In this document: piece after piece, positions 20,841 through 29,439 of the stretch
Layout: every line of letters starts with the position of its first letter
Position numbering within the stretch: position 1 is the first letter of the stretch
Translations under genes and position numbers: made by a program
Assembly (NCBI GenBank): GCA_003568945.1
Contig: BDIP01000056.1
Location: 6,248-35,686 of the forward strand
From: Kipferlia bialata
Taxonomy: Eukaryota; Fornicata
Direction of reading: 5' to 3'
DNA length: 29,439 nt
The notes under the pieces: model-generated
The model's input: only the letters and a program-made list of their open reading frames with translations
Database searches by the model: none
What the model was told of the DNA's origin: nothing

Positions 20841-22328
20841 ATGGCACCTAGGCAGCGTGCCCGTATCTACACCCCCCTGGAGACTATACTACAGGAGGGT
20901 GTGACGTCACATATCATCAGCAAGCTGAGAGAGGGAGGGGTGCACTCTGTAGAGCGTATCGCAATGATAACACCTCAGGCTCTGGTGAGAGTGAAGGGAA
21001 TGAGTGAAAAGCGAGTTGAGGCCATAAGAGAGGCGGCCAAGGAGAGGCTTCACACACACTCCTTCATATCCGGGACAGAGTGTATGGAGAAGGTCGCCAA
21101 CACATACCATGTGTCCACAGGGTGTGTGGCTGTGGACACGATACTGGGGGGAGGGATTGAGAGCAGAGGAGTCACTGAGGTGTATGGAGAGTACAGGTGC
21201 GTGTTGTCGTGAATCGAACCCCCCCCTCTTCTTTTCACAATAATCACATTCATCTCATTCACCCCTCTATATCCCTCTATATCCCTCCATATTGCACCCT
21301 ACACAATAACCACTTGCCTTTTGTCTCCTTGTGACACATAGGACCGGCAAGACCCAGCTGTGTCACACTCTAGCAGTCACTGCACAGATGGGGGAGAACG
21401 GAGGGAAGGTTGGTATAAAACATACACATCGCATGTCGTGTATACTTGGAGTATTCGTGTCTCTCTTCTTGTATATTCTGTCTAAAGTCTATTTATTACT
21501 GATACTCAGGTCATGTATATCGACACCCAGGGCACATTTCGCCCCAAGAGGCTTGAGCCGATTGCACAGCGCTTTGGCCTCGAGTTTGACAGTGTCCTAG
21601 AGAACATCGTCTATGCAAGAGTGTACACTCACACGCACCTGATGGAGATGATAACTCCTATGTCAACTGCCATGGCGCAAGAAGAGTAGTCACACTATAT
21701 ACTAAATATCAATATCCCGTTACGTAAGATATGCTCCGCACTTACTAACCCCAAGGGTCAGGCTAGTCGTGGTGGACTCTGCCACCGCACCCTTCTTCGT
21801 TGACCTGCCTGGGAGACGTAATCACTCTGAGCGGGAGGAGGTATTGTTGTCCTTGGGAATACATATATACTATCACGTAGATGATCAGACGGTATATACT
21901 ATATAGTATACAGTATATACCTCCTGCCCTGACTATCAGAAGCTTAGCGTGTACCTGTCTAGCCTGATGAAGCTGTCCTGTGAGTTCAACGTCCCAGTAT
22001 TAGTCACCAACCAGGTATACCGACGAAAGAGCAAACAACCCCACCAAAGTTATACGCTTGTAGATGTATTGTCCGCTTATTCTCCCTCTTTCTTGACAGC
22101 CAGGTCACAATGGATACCGACAATACATCTGGCCGTTACCGCCAGAACAAGCCTGTTGGGGAGAACGTCGTCGGACACTCAGTCACTACACGGCTGCGCT
22201 TCGGCAGATTCCTTTCGGGCGATTACAGGTGGAGCCGTAGCTGCTGCGTCCTCCACTCCCCAGGCCTCCCAGAGGAATGTGCAGACTTACAGATATCAGA
22301 CGGGGGTGTCACTGACATTGACAATTGA
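20841..22328 (+). CDS. DMC1: RAD51/DMC1-family recombinase, six exons
   Basis: This RecA-family ATPase coats single-stranded DNA and carries out strand exchange in homologous recombination. Exons are 20841-21196, 21342-21408, 21510-21685, 21756-21840, 21940-22014 and 22104-22328; phases agree and give 327 residues, close to the usual 340. An N-terminal helix-hairpin-helix region (about 20-70) is followed by LGGGIES, Walker A GEYRTGKT (116-123), HTLAVTAQ, YIDTQGTFRP, Walker B LVVVD (203-207), VPVLVTNQ and HSVTTRLRF. GGGIES and KLSCEFNVPVLVTNQ look more like DMC1, MYIDTQGTFRP and VDSATA more like RAD51. I favour DMC1 because Giardia, a fornicate, keeps only DMC1-type genes, but the choice is open. 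The usual F-S-G-R-G-E-L-x-x-R-Q is LPGRRNHSEREE, and the tail lacks the usual R-K-G-R-G-E, so the protein is divergent. The ATG at 20841 begins MAPRQRARIYTPLE. Confidence 0.9.
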
Positions 22329-22556
22329 TACCTTTCAAGCTGACAGTCAAGTTGACAGTCAAGTTGACTGAGTCGAATACTGAGAAACAGTGCCCTGGGA
22401 CACGTTTAATCGTTGGAGGTCAATTAGATATATCGAGTATTAATTACGACTGAGATGTGTCATAGAACACTTCAGACTCCTGTCTTTCATCGGCAAGCTA
22501 GTTACGGTAAACGGTGTAAACCCTTTGTGCGCCGTACTATATATACTATATAACCA

Positions 22557-22926
22557 AACAAGCTGTCCTGTGAGTTCAACATCCCAGTCATAGTCACAAA
22601 CCAGGTACTGTCATTCAAGTGTATTTTAGGGTAAGACTCTTGTCACAAGAGTACCTATAGTTGTTAGATACTTGACATTCAGGTCACAGAGAATACGACT
22701 ACACAGGTTTTAACGTTGAAGACATGAAGAAGAAGCCTACTGGGGGTATGTTGTCGGACACTCAGTCACTACACGGGTGAACCTCCGCAAAGGCCCTCCC
22801 AACAACATTAGCTCAAGCCGCTGCTGCTTTCTCGTCCACTCCCCAGACCAGCCAGAAGATGCAGTTGGCTTCCAGTTATCAGACGGGGGTGTCACTGACT
22901 ACGATGATATAGTCGTCATCCACTAG
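22557..22926 (+). pseudogene. Duplicated, decayed copy of the recombinase's last two exons
   Basis: Positions 22557-22604 repeat most of exon 5 (KLSCEFNIPVIVTNQ) with donor GTACTG. Positions 22683-22926 repeat exon 6 after a 78-base intron ending TTGACATTCAG. The exon 6 copy keeps VVGHSVTTRVNLRKG and PEDAVGFQLSDGGVTD to a TAG at 22924-22926, but the frame entered from the splice site meets a TGA after 14 codons; a shift is needed to reach the conserved part. No start or upstream exons are present. It could serve only as an alternative 3' end of the recombinase, and that would truncate the protein, so I call it a pseudogene fragment. Confidence 0.82.
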
Positions 22927-23198
22927 AGGACGTGTTTACAGACTCATTCAAAGTCTCTAGGCCAATCCTGTGTGTCGAGTTATTGTCGACGGTGACTTGC
23001 AGGCATCTAAGTTGCATGATGCTACTTGAGTCTGATTACACATAGATGATGAATGTATTACCTACTATTGTTACACATATAGCCTGCTTTGTAACAATAG
23101 AATAGTGCAATGTTGGGTATACAGTTTATACAGTGCATATTGAGCAGAGAGCCACTTTCTTGCATAGTCCACCTTATATTGTACGTCGCTATCGACCA
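22927..23198. other. Convergent spacer, nothing seen
   Basis: This lies between the 3' ends of the recombinase copy and the minus-strand kelch-like gene. I see no open frame of note. The stretch at 22329-22556 before the duplicated exons is also blank. Confidence 0.5.
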
Positions 23199-24360
23199 TC
23201 AGCTGCCGTCCTCAAGAAAGAAGTAGTTATAGGGAATGGGGTCGACAGTAATGACGCATGGTGTCCTTTTCGCCGGGTCCAAGCTGCCGCCTCCATAGAG
23301 AAAGTGTGTGTATGGGGAAAGGGAGACAGCTTTGGAGTAGTTCCAGTTTCGCTCTGTATATAGCCTGGATGGCCGGACAAGAACGGTCTCTCCACTCACA
23401 GTGTCAAAGAAGGTCATAATCGAGTCAGTCAACACCATAAGGTATCTGCCCGGCACCTACGGTAAGGGAAAGGGTACACTACCTATACTAATGTCCTACA
23501 GATACATACAGAGCAGTCAACGACGATAACAAGGTCCAAGCGTCAGTGTTTCATTAATACCTGAACAGGGTACCGCAGTAAAGGGAAGGTGTACTCACAT
23601 CTGCCCCACTCTCCTGTCGGAAAGGTGTAGGTTGGGCAACCGGTACCTGATGACAATGACGGAATATACGCGGTCTTGCCCACAGACTTCATCCACCCGA
23701 TCGTTTGATACTTGTAGATAAGCGGGATTACACCGCCACTACTCCAGAAACGTGAGTTGGGGTCGTATATATCGATGGTACCAGCATGCGTCCTGTCCCT
23801 CCTATAAGGGTACCGAGGAACATTGAACACAACTAGGTAACCAATGGTTACTAACCATCGATACACACTGAGACCTGTCTTACACCGGGATGGGGCACAT
23901 AAGCTCCTTCACCAGGGTCTGAGAGGTAGTCATGTTCACTCCACTGTAGAGTGTCGAGAGAGAGTGTGTTCAGAGTTGCTGTGGGAGTCACGTGACTCTT
24001 ACCCTCACTTGAAGGAGTGCAATAGGTGTGGCTACGATAAACGTATAGTATGCCACCAGTACTACAGAATTTGGCCCATTCTATGTGTCTGAGGGTTCTC
24101 GGGGTCTCCAAGTGGCGTGCAGTGAAATGGTAGCACCCTGGATCTGGAGTGTCCAGGCTCTCTCTCTCTCTGTCGCCCTCTAACAGGAATGCTCCCTCAT
24201 GGCAAGTGGACCCAGTTCCACACTGTAACAACAGCCCGTGATGACAGAGCACCAGAACAGTATAGCTGTCGATGGGGAACGCATGTAAGATATTTACTCT
24301 TACGACCCTCTCAGGCCACTGAATGGCAGTCTGTCTGTAGTGTACCGGGAAGGGCTCCAT
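23199..24360 (-). CDS. Kelch-like beta-propeller protein, three exons with a 23-nt intron
   Basis: Exons are 23856-24360, 23561-23832 and 23199-23456, giving 344 residues, close to the 337 of the relative at 26357-27669. The start MEPFPVHYRQTAIQWPERV lines up with that relative's N-terminus. Blade-like pieces are seen: ILYVYRSHTYC with TLNTLSLDTLQWSEHD, VVFNVPRY with TIDIYDPNSRFW, and YLMVLTDSIMTFFDTVSGE, each a beta strand followed by a D-x-x-x-x-x-W type ending. Kelch propellers usually bind other proteins; the partner is unknown. The first intron (23833-23855) would be only 23 bases, with donor GTTAGT and acceptor TTACCTAG; removing it restores the frame exactly. The second intron ends in TTACCGTAG. 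The stop is at 23199-23201. Confidence 0.75.
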
Positions 24361-24676
24361 AGACTAGTAGGTTCCTGATCTAGAGATGGTGTCGACGACG
24401 ATTGGTAAAGATGTATGTCATAACCTGCGAACAGACGAACATACATGTTGAATACCTCAACATGGGGGCCCAAAGCTTGGAAACTGGTTGTCGAAAGATG
24501 ACCTCTCGATTCATCCAAATGATGCCGTCAGACGCCGGTTAAATTCGTGAACAACACTGAAGGCATTCTGTCTTAAGACACGTTGTTCCTGTTGTAGGGG
24601 ACCAGGCAGCACATAGATATCCAACCCCAACACACAAGAAAGTCTCCAACCTGAACGCTTGGAACTCTTTCGTGGC
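24361..24676. other. Divergent spacer between a kelch-like gene and a gene of unknown function
   Basis: This 316-base stretch lies between two head-to-head genes and should contain both promoters. A minus-strand open frame crosses it (ATG at 24678, MPRKSSKRSGW, stop near 24511), but it does not join the kelch frame by any clear splice, so I do not call it a gene. Confidence 0.5.
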
Positions 24677-25608
24677 ATGTCCACCCCCTCCCACCCCCGC
24701 AAGGGTGTGTCCTATGTGCCCCTTGTCATTGATGAGGGTGGAGAGGCAGCAGGACTGGGCACTCCGATGGCAGAGGTGGGGGTGGGAGATACATACACAG
24801 AGACATACACAGAGGGACACGCAGAGAGAACGGGTGTGAGAGAGGCCTCACCCATTGCAGACAGAGAGACACTGGGAGACACAACGAGTGTCTTCACTGA
24901 GGCTGAGCCTGAGACTAAGGGTGTTAACCTGCCTGAGGCTATAGACATGAGAAGGACATCCCCTGCTACTACCACAGCGTCCCAGCCCAGCTACCCCACG
25001 ACAATCTCCTGTAGCACCACTGGCAGATTCATGGATGGGGGAGAGAGAGAGGCAGGGCTGGAGCCAGGGGTCCTTGTGCTGGGGGTCAGGCTTGGATGTG
25101 AGGTGAGTTTACCTGTACATACGAGGGCATGAACGCTAAGTCCATATACAGTATGCATACAGTTCACTTTGTGTGTAACATGCTGTGGTTACACTATAAC
25201 TCTCTCTAACCAAAGAGAGACATCACGCTTCTTGACTTTCCAGACGAGTCAGTACTCCCCATCCCATGCTCTCTCCTCTACACCTATGACGGTGTAGACA
25301 GGAGCATCCACATCAGGACCAACCCCCTCTCCACCCACAGCACCCTCACTAGATCACAGTTGGTGACAGTAGTGTCTGACCACATAAGCCCTGTGGTAGT
25401 GGGTGTTACCAAGTGTCCTGTCGATGGACACAGGTAGGGTTACAAAAATATAGAGATAGAGATAATGTAGTAAATTTCTTTACTACTCTTTTGAAACCGA
25501 CACAGGACAGGGGCACTGGTGCTATACGGGGCACAGAGAGTGGACAGGGAGGGAGAGGGAGGGGGAGTACCAGTGTACAGACTCCTACTCAACACAGTGC
25601 TGGACTAG
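24677..25608 (+). CDS. Protein of unknown function, three exons, 248 residues
   Basis: I do not recognise this protein. Exons are 24677-25102, 25216-25433 and 25506-25608, with phases 0 and 2, and acceptors CTAACCAAAG and CCGACACAG. The ATG at 24677 begins MSTPSHPRKGVSYVPLVIDE. Residues 30-120 are low in complexity, rich in Thr, Glu and Gly, and probably disordered. From about residue 130 there is a compact, strand-rich part: GVLVLGVRLGCERDITLLDF, then IPCSLLYTYDGVD, then SPVVVGVTKCPVDGHRTGAL, then VYRLLLNTVLD before the stop. No signal peptide or membrane helix is seen. It is head to head with the kelch-like gene on its left and convergent with the one on its right. Confidence 0.72.
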
Positions 25609-26356
25609 GGACATGTAATCGTGTTGATATGTCTGATAGTGTAGCCTACCCCAAGGGAGATAGCCTATTCTTGATAGTAATATACAGGAAGATGTTGAAA
25701 TACTTATGAGCGTCTTTAGGAATCAAGGTAATGGTCAGAAGCGATCATCATTGTTTTTAATTCCCGAAGAGAAGATGGAACCATTTTGGGAGGCGCGTTC
25801 AATGATTGAACTTCAATCAAGACGAATTTTAGAGTCGCACTTTCTCCATCTAGGAAGGCCCTGCATACTGTATTGGTAGTGTCAGGATGTCGTCGTTTGG
25901 CCAGTGCACCAGGTGAGATATGACTGTATCTTGATACGTTGGACTACGTTTCCATGGCGATGCCCTTCATATATACCATGCTCAGTGCGGCGATCTAACA
26001 GGTTGCTATGTACTTCGCCGTGCCCTTCCTATTGTCACAGACCCAAGTTTAAAGCCCCGTAGTCCAGGGGCCACAAACAATGGACATGAGTGACATTGAA
26101 GAGCCTGACCCTCCTACACCTCACCCGCTTTCAATACAGACGTACTATTTCACTGTGATTTGGTATACACCGAAGTTACTGGCGTCTATTGAGTATCCTT
26201 AGTACACTTGGGATGTAATGTCCTCTATGATAGGTCCTCTGCTTCGACCTGTCCTTGACACTGAAGGTATCACCAGTCCATGTCCCATTGTGTCAGTGGA
26301 TACCGGTACCATGAATACACATATTCATGTGTACACTTCCGTGTGTTGGGTAGCTG
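25609..26356. other. Convergent spacer with one small open frame
   Basis: No clear gene lies here. A plus-strand open frame at 26080-26202 reads MDMSDIEEPDPPTPHP and ends after 40 codons; its acidic, proline-rich start looks like a real N-terminus and could be the remains of a gene or an unrecognised first exon. A perfect inverted pair (CCCCGTAGTCCAGGGG type) at about 26056-26071 forms a small hairpin. Confidence 0.35.
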
Positions 26357-27669
26357 TTACCAGTCGAAGTCCCACTCTGTGTAGTGCTTGAGTACTGAGT
26401 CAGAAACCCTGACCAGGAATGCAGCGTGAGGTGCTCCAATAGCGAGCAAAGTACAATACGATAGTACCAGGATGTAGTTCGGTGATAGCCGACATAAGTG
26501 GGAGTCATCCAACCAAAGACGTCCAAGACCCGGGACGGGGTCGCACTCTGCCAGTTCCAGAGAGACTGGGTCTAGCAAGTGGGGAGGGCGTGGTACCATG
26601 TGTCCCACAAGCTCTTGGGAGTCAATGTTTCCAAGAATCAGAATGTTGCAGCCCAACACAGCACTGGGAGAGGCCCAAGCCGTACGCGCCCCACTGACAC
26701 ATGGACGCAGCACCCGCTCTGGAAGCTGATTAAGTAACTGACACCTAGGAGGCAGGAGGCTTGCACGAGAAGACACATCCCACTCTGGTACTTGCATAGC
26801 GGAAGTCTCAAAGGGCTGCAGGACGTTTGATTGCATCGCTTCAGAAGGCACTAGGTGCCAGAACCGTCGGCCTACAATTTGTGATCCAGACTCCCACCTA
26901 CACCTACCTGTGACCACTACGAGACCACCAGTGGTCCTTGCGGTTTCAAGGGCGCGTATATGGCAGAGTGCCACGTCGTTACCCTCCTCTCCAACTACCG
27001 CTTGGGCTATCCACTCTCTCGTATCAATGTGGAACCTCCAGATGGTGTTGTGGAACGTAGGCTCCTCTTCGTCCATGTCCACCAGCTCTGCAGCTCCAAC
27101 CCATACCACACCAGATAGACGAATGGGGACAAGGGTCACTCTACAACACTGGTGGAATGGACACTCGATCCTCTCACATGCCAGTGTGTCATCCAACTGT
27201 AGACTCACTATGTTGCACCTGATGTTGGTCTACATACAATCTAGATTCCGATACCTTTGTTAGAGATACAACTAGAGTTGACTACACTCGCGCGATATGG
27301 TCAATTAGCATTACGTACATGAACTGAAAGCCCTTCTCACCAACCCACCCAGTCTTGCCAAGAATGATGGCAGTGCCGTCTCCAAGTGATGCACTCTGAA
27401 GGTCATATCCTAGGTCAACGTCCTCTAGGACCTGCGTGCAGCTGTCAAACCTGGAGACAGACTAAGACGGAACCACTCTAATCGTTGGTGAAGGCTCTTC
27501 ACCATTATCCGACTTTCCCATCAACACTATGTTACTGTAACACAATGTCTATGTAAGTGTCTCACCTTGTACTATAAAGCAGAGCGACAGTATACAGTGC
27601 TTACTATACACTTTTAGACTAGGGTAGGTCTATCCAAACATTTACTTACCAGTGAAGGGGAGCTGACAT
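26357..27669 (-). CDS. Kelch-like beta-propeller protein, three exons, 337 residues
   Basis: Exons are 27650-27669 (only 20 bases), 27319-27450 and 26357-27218, with consistent phases. The start MSAPLHWFDSCTQVLEDVD follows donor GTAAGT after W7. Blade features include LQSASLGDGTAIILG, VVWVGAAELVDMDEEE with TIWRFHIDTREWI (strand, then D-T-x-x-W), GGLVVVTGRCRW with RRFWHLVPSE, and ILILGNIDSQELVGH. The G-G doublets of classic kelch repeats are often replaced, so the propeller is divergent. It aligns well with the plus-strand gene starting at 28352 (IVSLQLDDTLACERI against IASLQPDRTLYRTRI), so the two are diverged duplicates. The stop is at 26357-26359. Function and partners are unknown. Confidence 0.82.
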
Positions 27670-28351
27670 GTTGGTTAAGAAAGGGCAGGTGCACTCAGGT
27701 GCCTATAACAGCGAACCAAGAGAAGACCTCATGTACTAAGGCAGAGAATGTGATGTCCTCAACAGTAGCTCTTAGAAGTGATATAGACTGGTGCTCTGAT
27801 TCAGAGCCTCTGAAGCTATCATCTTTGCCGTAATGTTCTCACCCACTCTGATAGAGTTTTGAGACAGATTGTTAAACAGTCTCCTAGAAGAATATCGTGT
27901 TGCTAGTGCCCGGAAGACCCACCTTGTGAGACTACTAAATTGGATATGTGTATGAATAGGAGTGTTCCTAGTGAGTGTGCGGGTATAGTGCGTCAGTAAA
28001 TGTTCGAGTATGTTGTCACAGTCTTGCGTTAATGTGTCACGAGGGGTTGACACTGACAGCATCACCATCTCTCTCAGAACAAGCCCACAGTCCCTTTACA
28101 GAGTTTCGACACACTAAGTGGGATTCGTTGCCAAGCAATAGACCCCAGCGGTATATACTCGAGTGTTTCATGACCTATACAACCGCTGAACAGTACAGCT
28201 TGGATTTGATGCCAATGTGAGACCATCACTGTACAGAGTCAGTTCGCACTTCCATCTGAACTAACCTCCCTCTCAGCTCAATCACTCCTTTGGAGCGTAC
28301 TTCAATAGCGAATAGTGTAGAGCTTGAAGGACTCGATTGTCGCGTCTTGTC
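27670..28351. other. Divergent spacer between two kelch-like genes
   Basis: These 682 bases separate the starts of two related, diverging genes. A minus-strand open frame of 98 codons (27772-28068, beginning MVMLSVSTPRDTLTQDCDN) has ordinary composition but no recognisable domain and no visible splice link to either gene. It may be a small gene; I give it about one chance in four. Confidence 0.4.
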
Positions 28352-29439
28352 ATGTGGCCTCTAGAGTGGTTCAAAGGGGTTACCACCCTTCCAGAGATAG
28401 AGCGTGTTCCCGAAGACACACCTGACAATAGCCCATGGAATGTAAGAGAATTCGCACAGGTAGACCTAGCAAGTCTTCTCTTCCCTCACTATGAGGTTTG
28501 CATTGCTCCTTGTTACATTAGTATTCTCACTTTTAGGCTGTGGCAGTGGATAACTCAAGCGCAATGGTGACCCTTGCAACTGGATTTGGTGTCAGAGAGT
28601 GGTACATTGCGTCACTCCAGCCGGACCGCACACTGTATCGTACAAGAATAGCTGGACCCCCCAGTACAGCAGAAGTCAACGACATCCAACTGGTCCGGGT
28701 ACGCAACCACATTGTGGCATAGGGGGGTTCTTTTTCGATAGAGAAAGAAACACCACGTGTCCCGTCCGGTGTCTGGCTTTGTACTCCCTCGAGACCTGTG
28801 AGTGGGAGGTTATAGAGCAGACAGTTGACTCCTGCCCCTGCCTCCAGTTTGAGTCGTATGTGTTTACGCTTGGTGACTCTCTGTATGTTGTTGGAGGGAG
28901 TGATCGCTATCCCGAATACGGACCCTACCGCGCAAGCACGTGGGAGTGGAACGTAGAAACCAGGGCCTGGTCACGTCACGGTGATGTTCCAGCGGGTATG
29001 CGTGTATGTCAGGAAAACTTCTTTGGTAACACAATCGGTGACGTGCATCATGCCGTGTCTCGCGATTCGTCACGTGGATGCCATCTCTCTTTCTCGCGGA
29101 GGGGCGGCTGGAGTGAGGAGCCTCTTGCTTTCAGAATACCACGTATTGATCAGAACGTGATGACCCGCTATGTGGTGTCCAGCTGTCGAGTGGGTCGTCA
29201 TGCACTGTGTGTCGCAGGCAGCACTAGAGGACAGAAGAATACTAGGGTGTTCCTCTTTGACTTCGTGTCCTTAGACCTTGTCCAGTGTCAGCCAGTAGCC
29301 CTGGAGGCTTGTGCCGTAGGGTACGTTCCCTCCATGGTTATGTTCAACCCCACCACACTCCTATTAGTGGGATTCATCGATACGCTGGTTGTGGACGTGG
29401 ATGAGAGAGTGCTGGGACCCGAGTACATCACTTCAATGA
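28352..29439 (+). CDS. Kelch-like protein with a frame break, 3' end beyond the window
   Basis: Exon 1 (28352-28495) begins MWPLEWFKGVTTLPEIERV, like the N-terminus of the gene at 26357-27669. A 41-base intron (28496-28536, ending TTCTCACTTTTAG) follows. Exon 2 reads AVAVDNSSAMVTLATGFGV and on to LVRVRNHIVA, then hits TAG at 28720-28722. The kelch sequence goes on in another frame just before it: IGGFFFDRERNT, TCEWEVIEQ, YVVGGSDRYPEYG, STWEWNVETRAWS, VFLFDFVSLDLVQ, to the window's end. One base appears to be missing next to a run of six G, which could be a sequencing error or a real mutation. By comparison with the relative only a few residues are cut off on the right. Confidence 0.78.

Noticed and set aside
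24511-24702. Minus-strand open frame MPRKSSKRSGWRLSCVL whose ATG overlaps the plus-strand ATG at 24677
   Set aside because: It ends without joining the kelch-like frame, and the plus-strand frame over the same bases has good exon joins.
26041-26080. Hairpin with CCCCG...CAGGGG as a tRNA or structured RNA
   Set aside because: It is a single short stem without the other arms of a tRNA or any known RNA family.
26357-27263. Plus-strand open frames inside 26357-27263
   Set aside because: They are antisense to the long kelch-like exon, which has domain support and good splice joins.
1-29439. tRNA, rRNA, CRISPR array, transposon or virus-like element
   Set aside because: I looked for cloverleaf-like segments, regularly spaced identical repeats with unique spacers, transposase or polymerase motifs and terminal repeats, and found none. 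The repeats present are microsatellites or copies of local exon ends.

Overview
The window looks like the nuclear genome of an intron-rich protist, most likely a free-living fornicate metamonad of the Kipferlia/Carpediemonas type. This is an inference. It rests on a composite 3' splice signal in which the branch-point motif is fused to the AG (TGAC/CTAAC/TCACC, then 3-5 nt, then AG), as known from Giardia, on very short introns, on a DMC1/RAD51 gene, and on a cluster of kelch-like genes.

Layout. (1) Positions 1-19695, minus strand: one very large, heavily split gene for a full-size ABCA transporter. I traced 75 consecutive exons whose phases all agree. They give 6077 coding bases, about 2025 residues, from the start codon to the linker before NBD2, which lies beyond the left edge. 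Order: N-terminus/TM1, extracellular domain 1, TM2-6, NBD1, linker, TM7, extracellular domain 2, TM8-12, second linker. (2) Positions 19696-20840: a gene-free divergent spacer with GA and G tracts. (3) Positions 20841-22328, plus strand: a six-exon RAD51/DMC1-family recombinase, followed at 22557-22926 by a decayed extra copy of its last two exons. (4) Positions 23199-24360, minus: a three-exon kelch-like gene with an apparent 23-nt intron. (5) Positions 24677-25608, plus: a three-exon gene of unknown function. (6) Positions 26357-27669, minus, and 28352 to the right edge, plus: two divergent kelch-like genes related to the first.

Main observation. The introns of the ABCA gene are full of 'echoes': short direct copies of the adjoining exon end together with its splice site. 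I found them at about 25 exons, on the acceptor side, the donor side or both, in one to five copies, and as identical as 45 of 45 bases. The kelch genes, the unknown gene and the recombinase have one to five introns each and no intronic echoes; the duplicated recombinase 3' end is a larger example of a similar event. The pattern suggests repeated small tandem duplications across exon-intron junctions that enlarge introns and multiply splice sites without changing the main reading frame.

I saw no tRNA, rRNA, CRISPR array, transposon or virus-like element.
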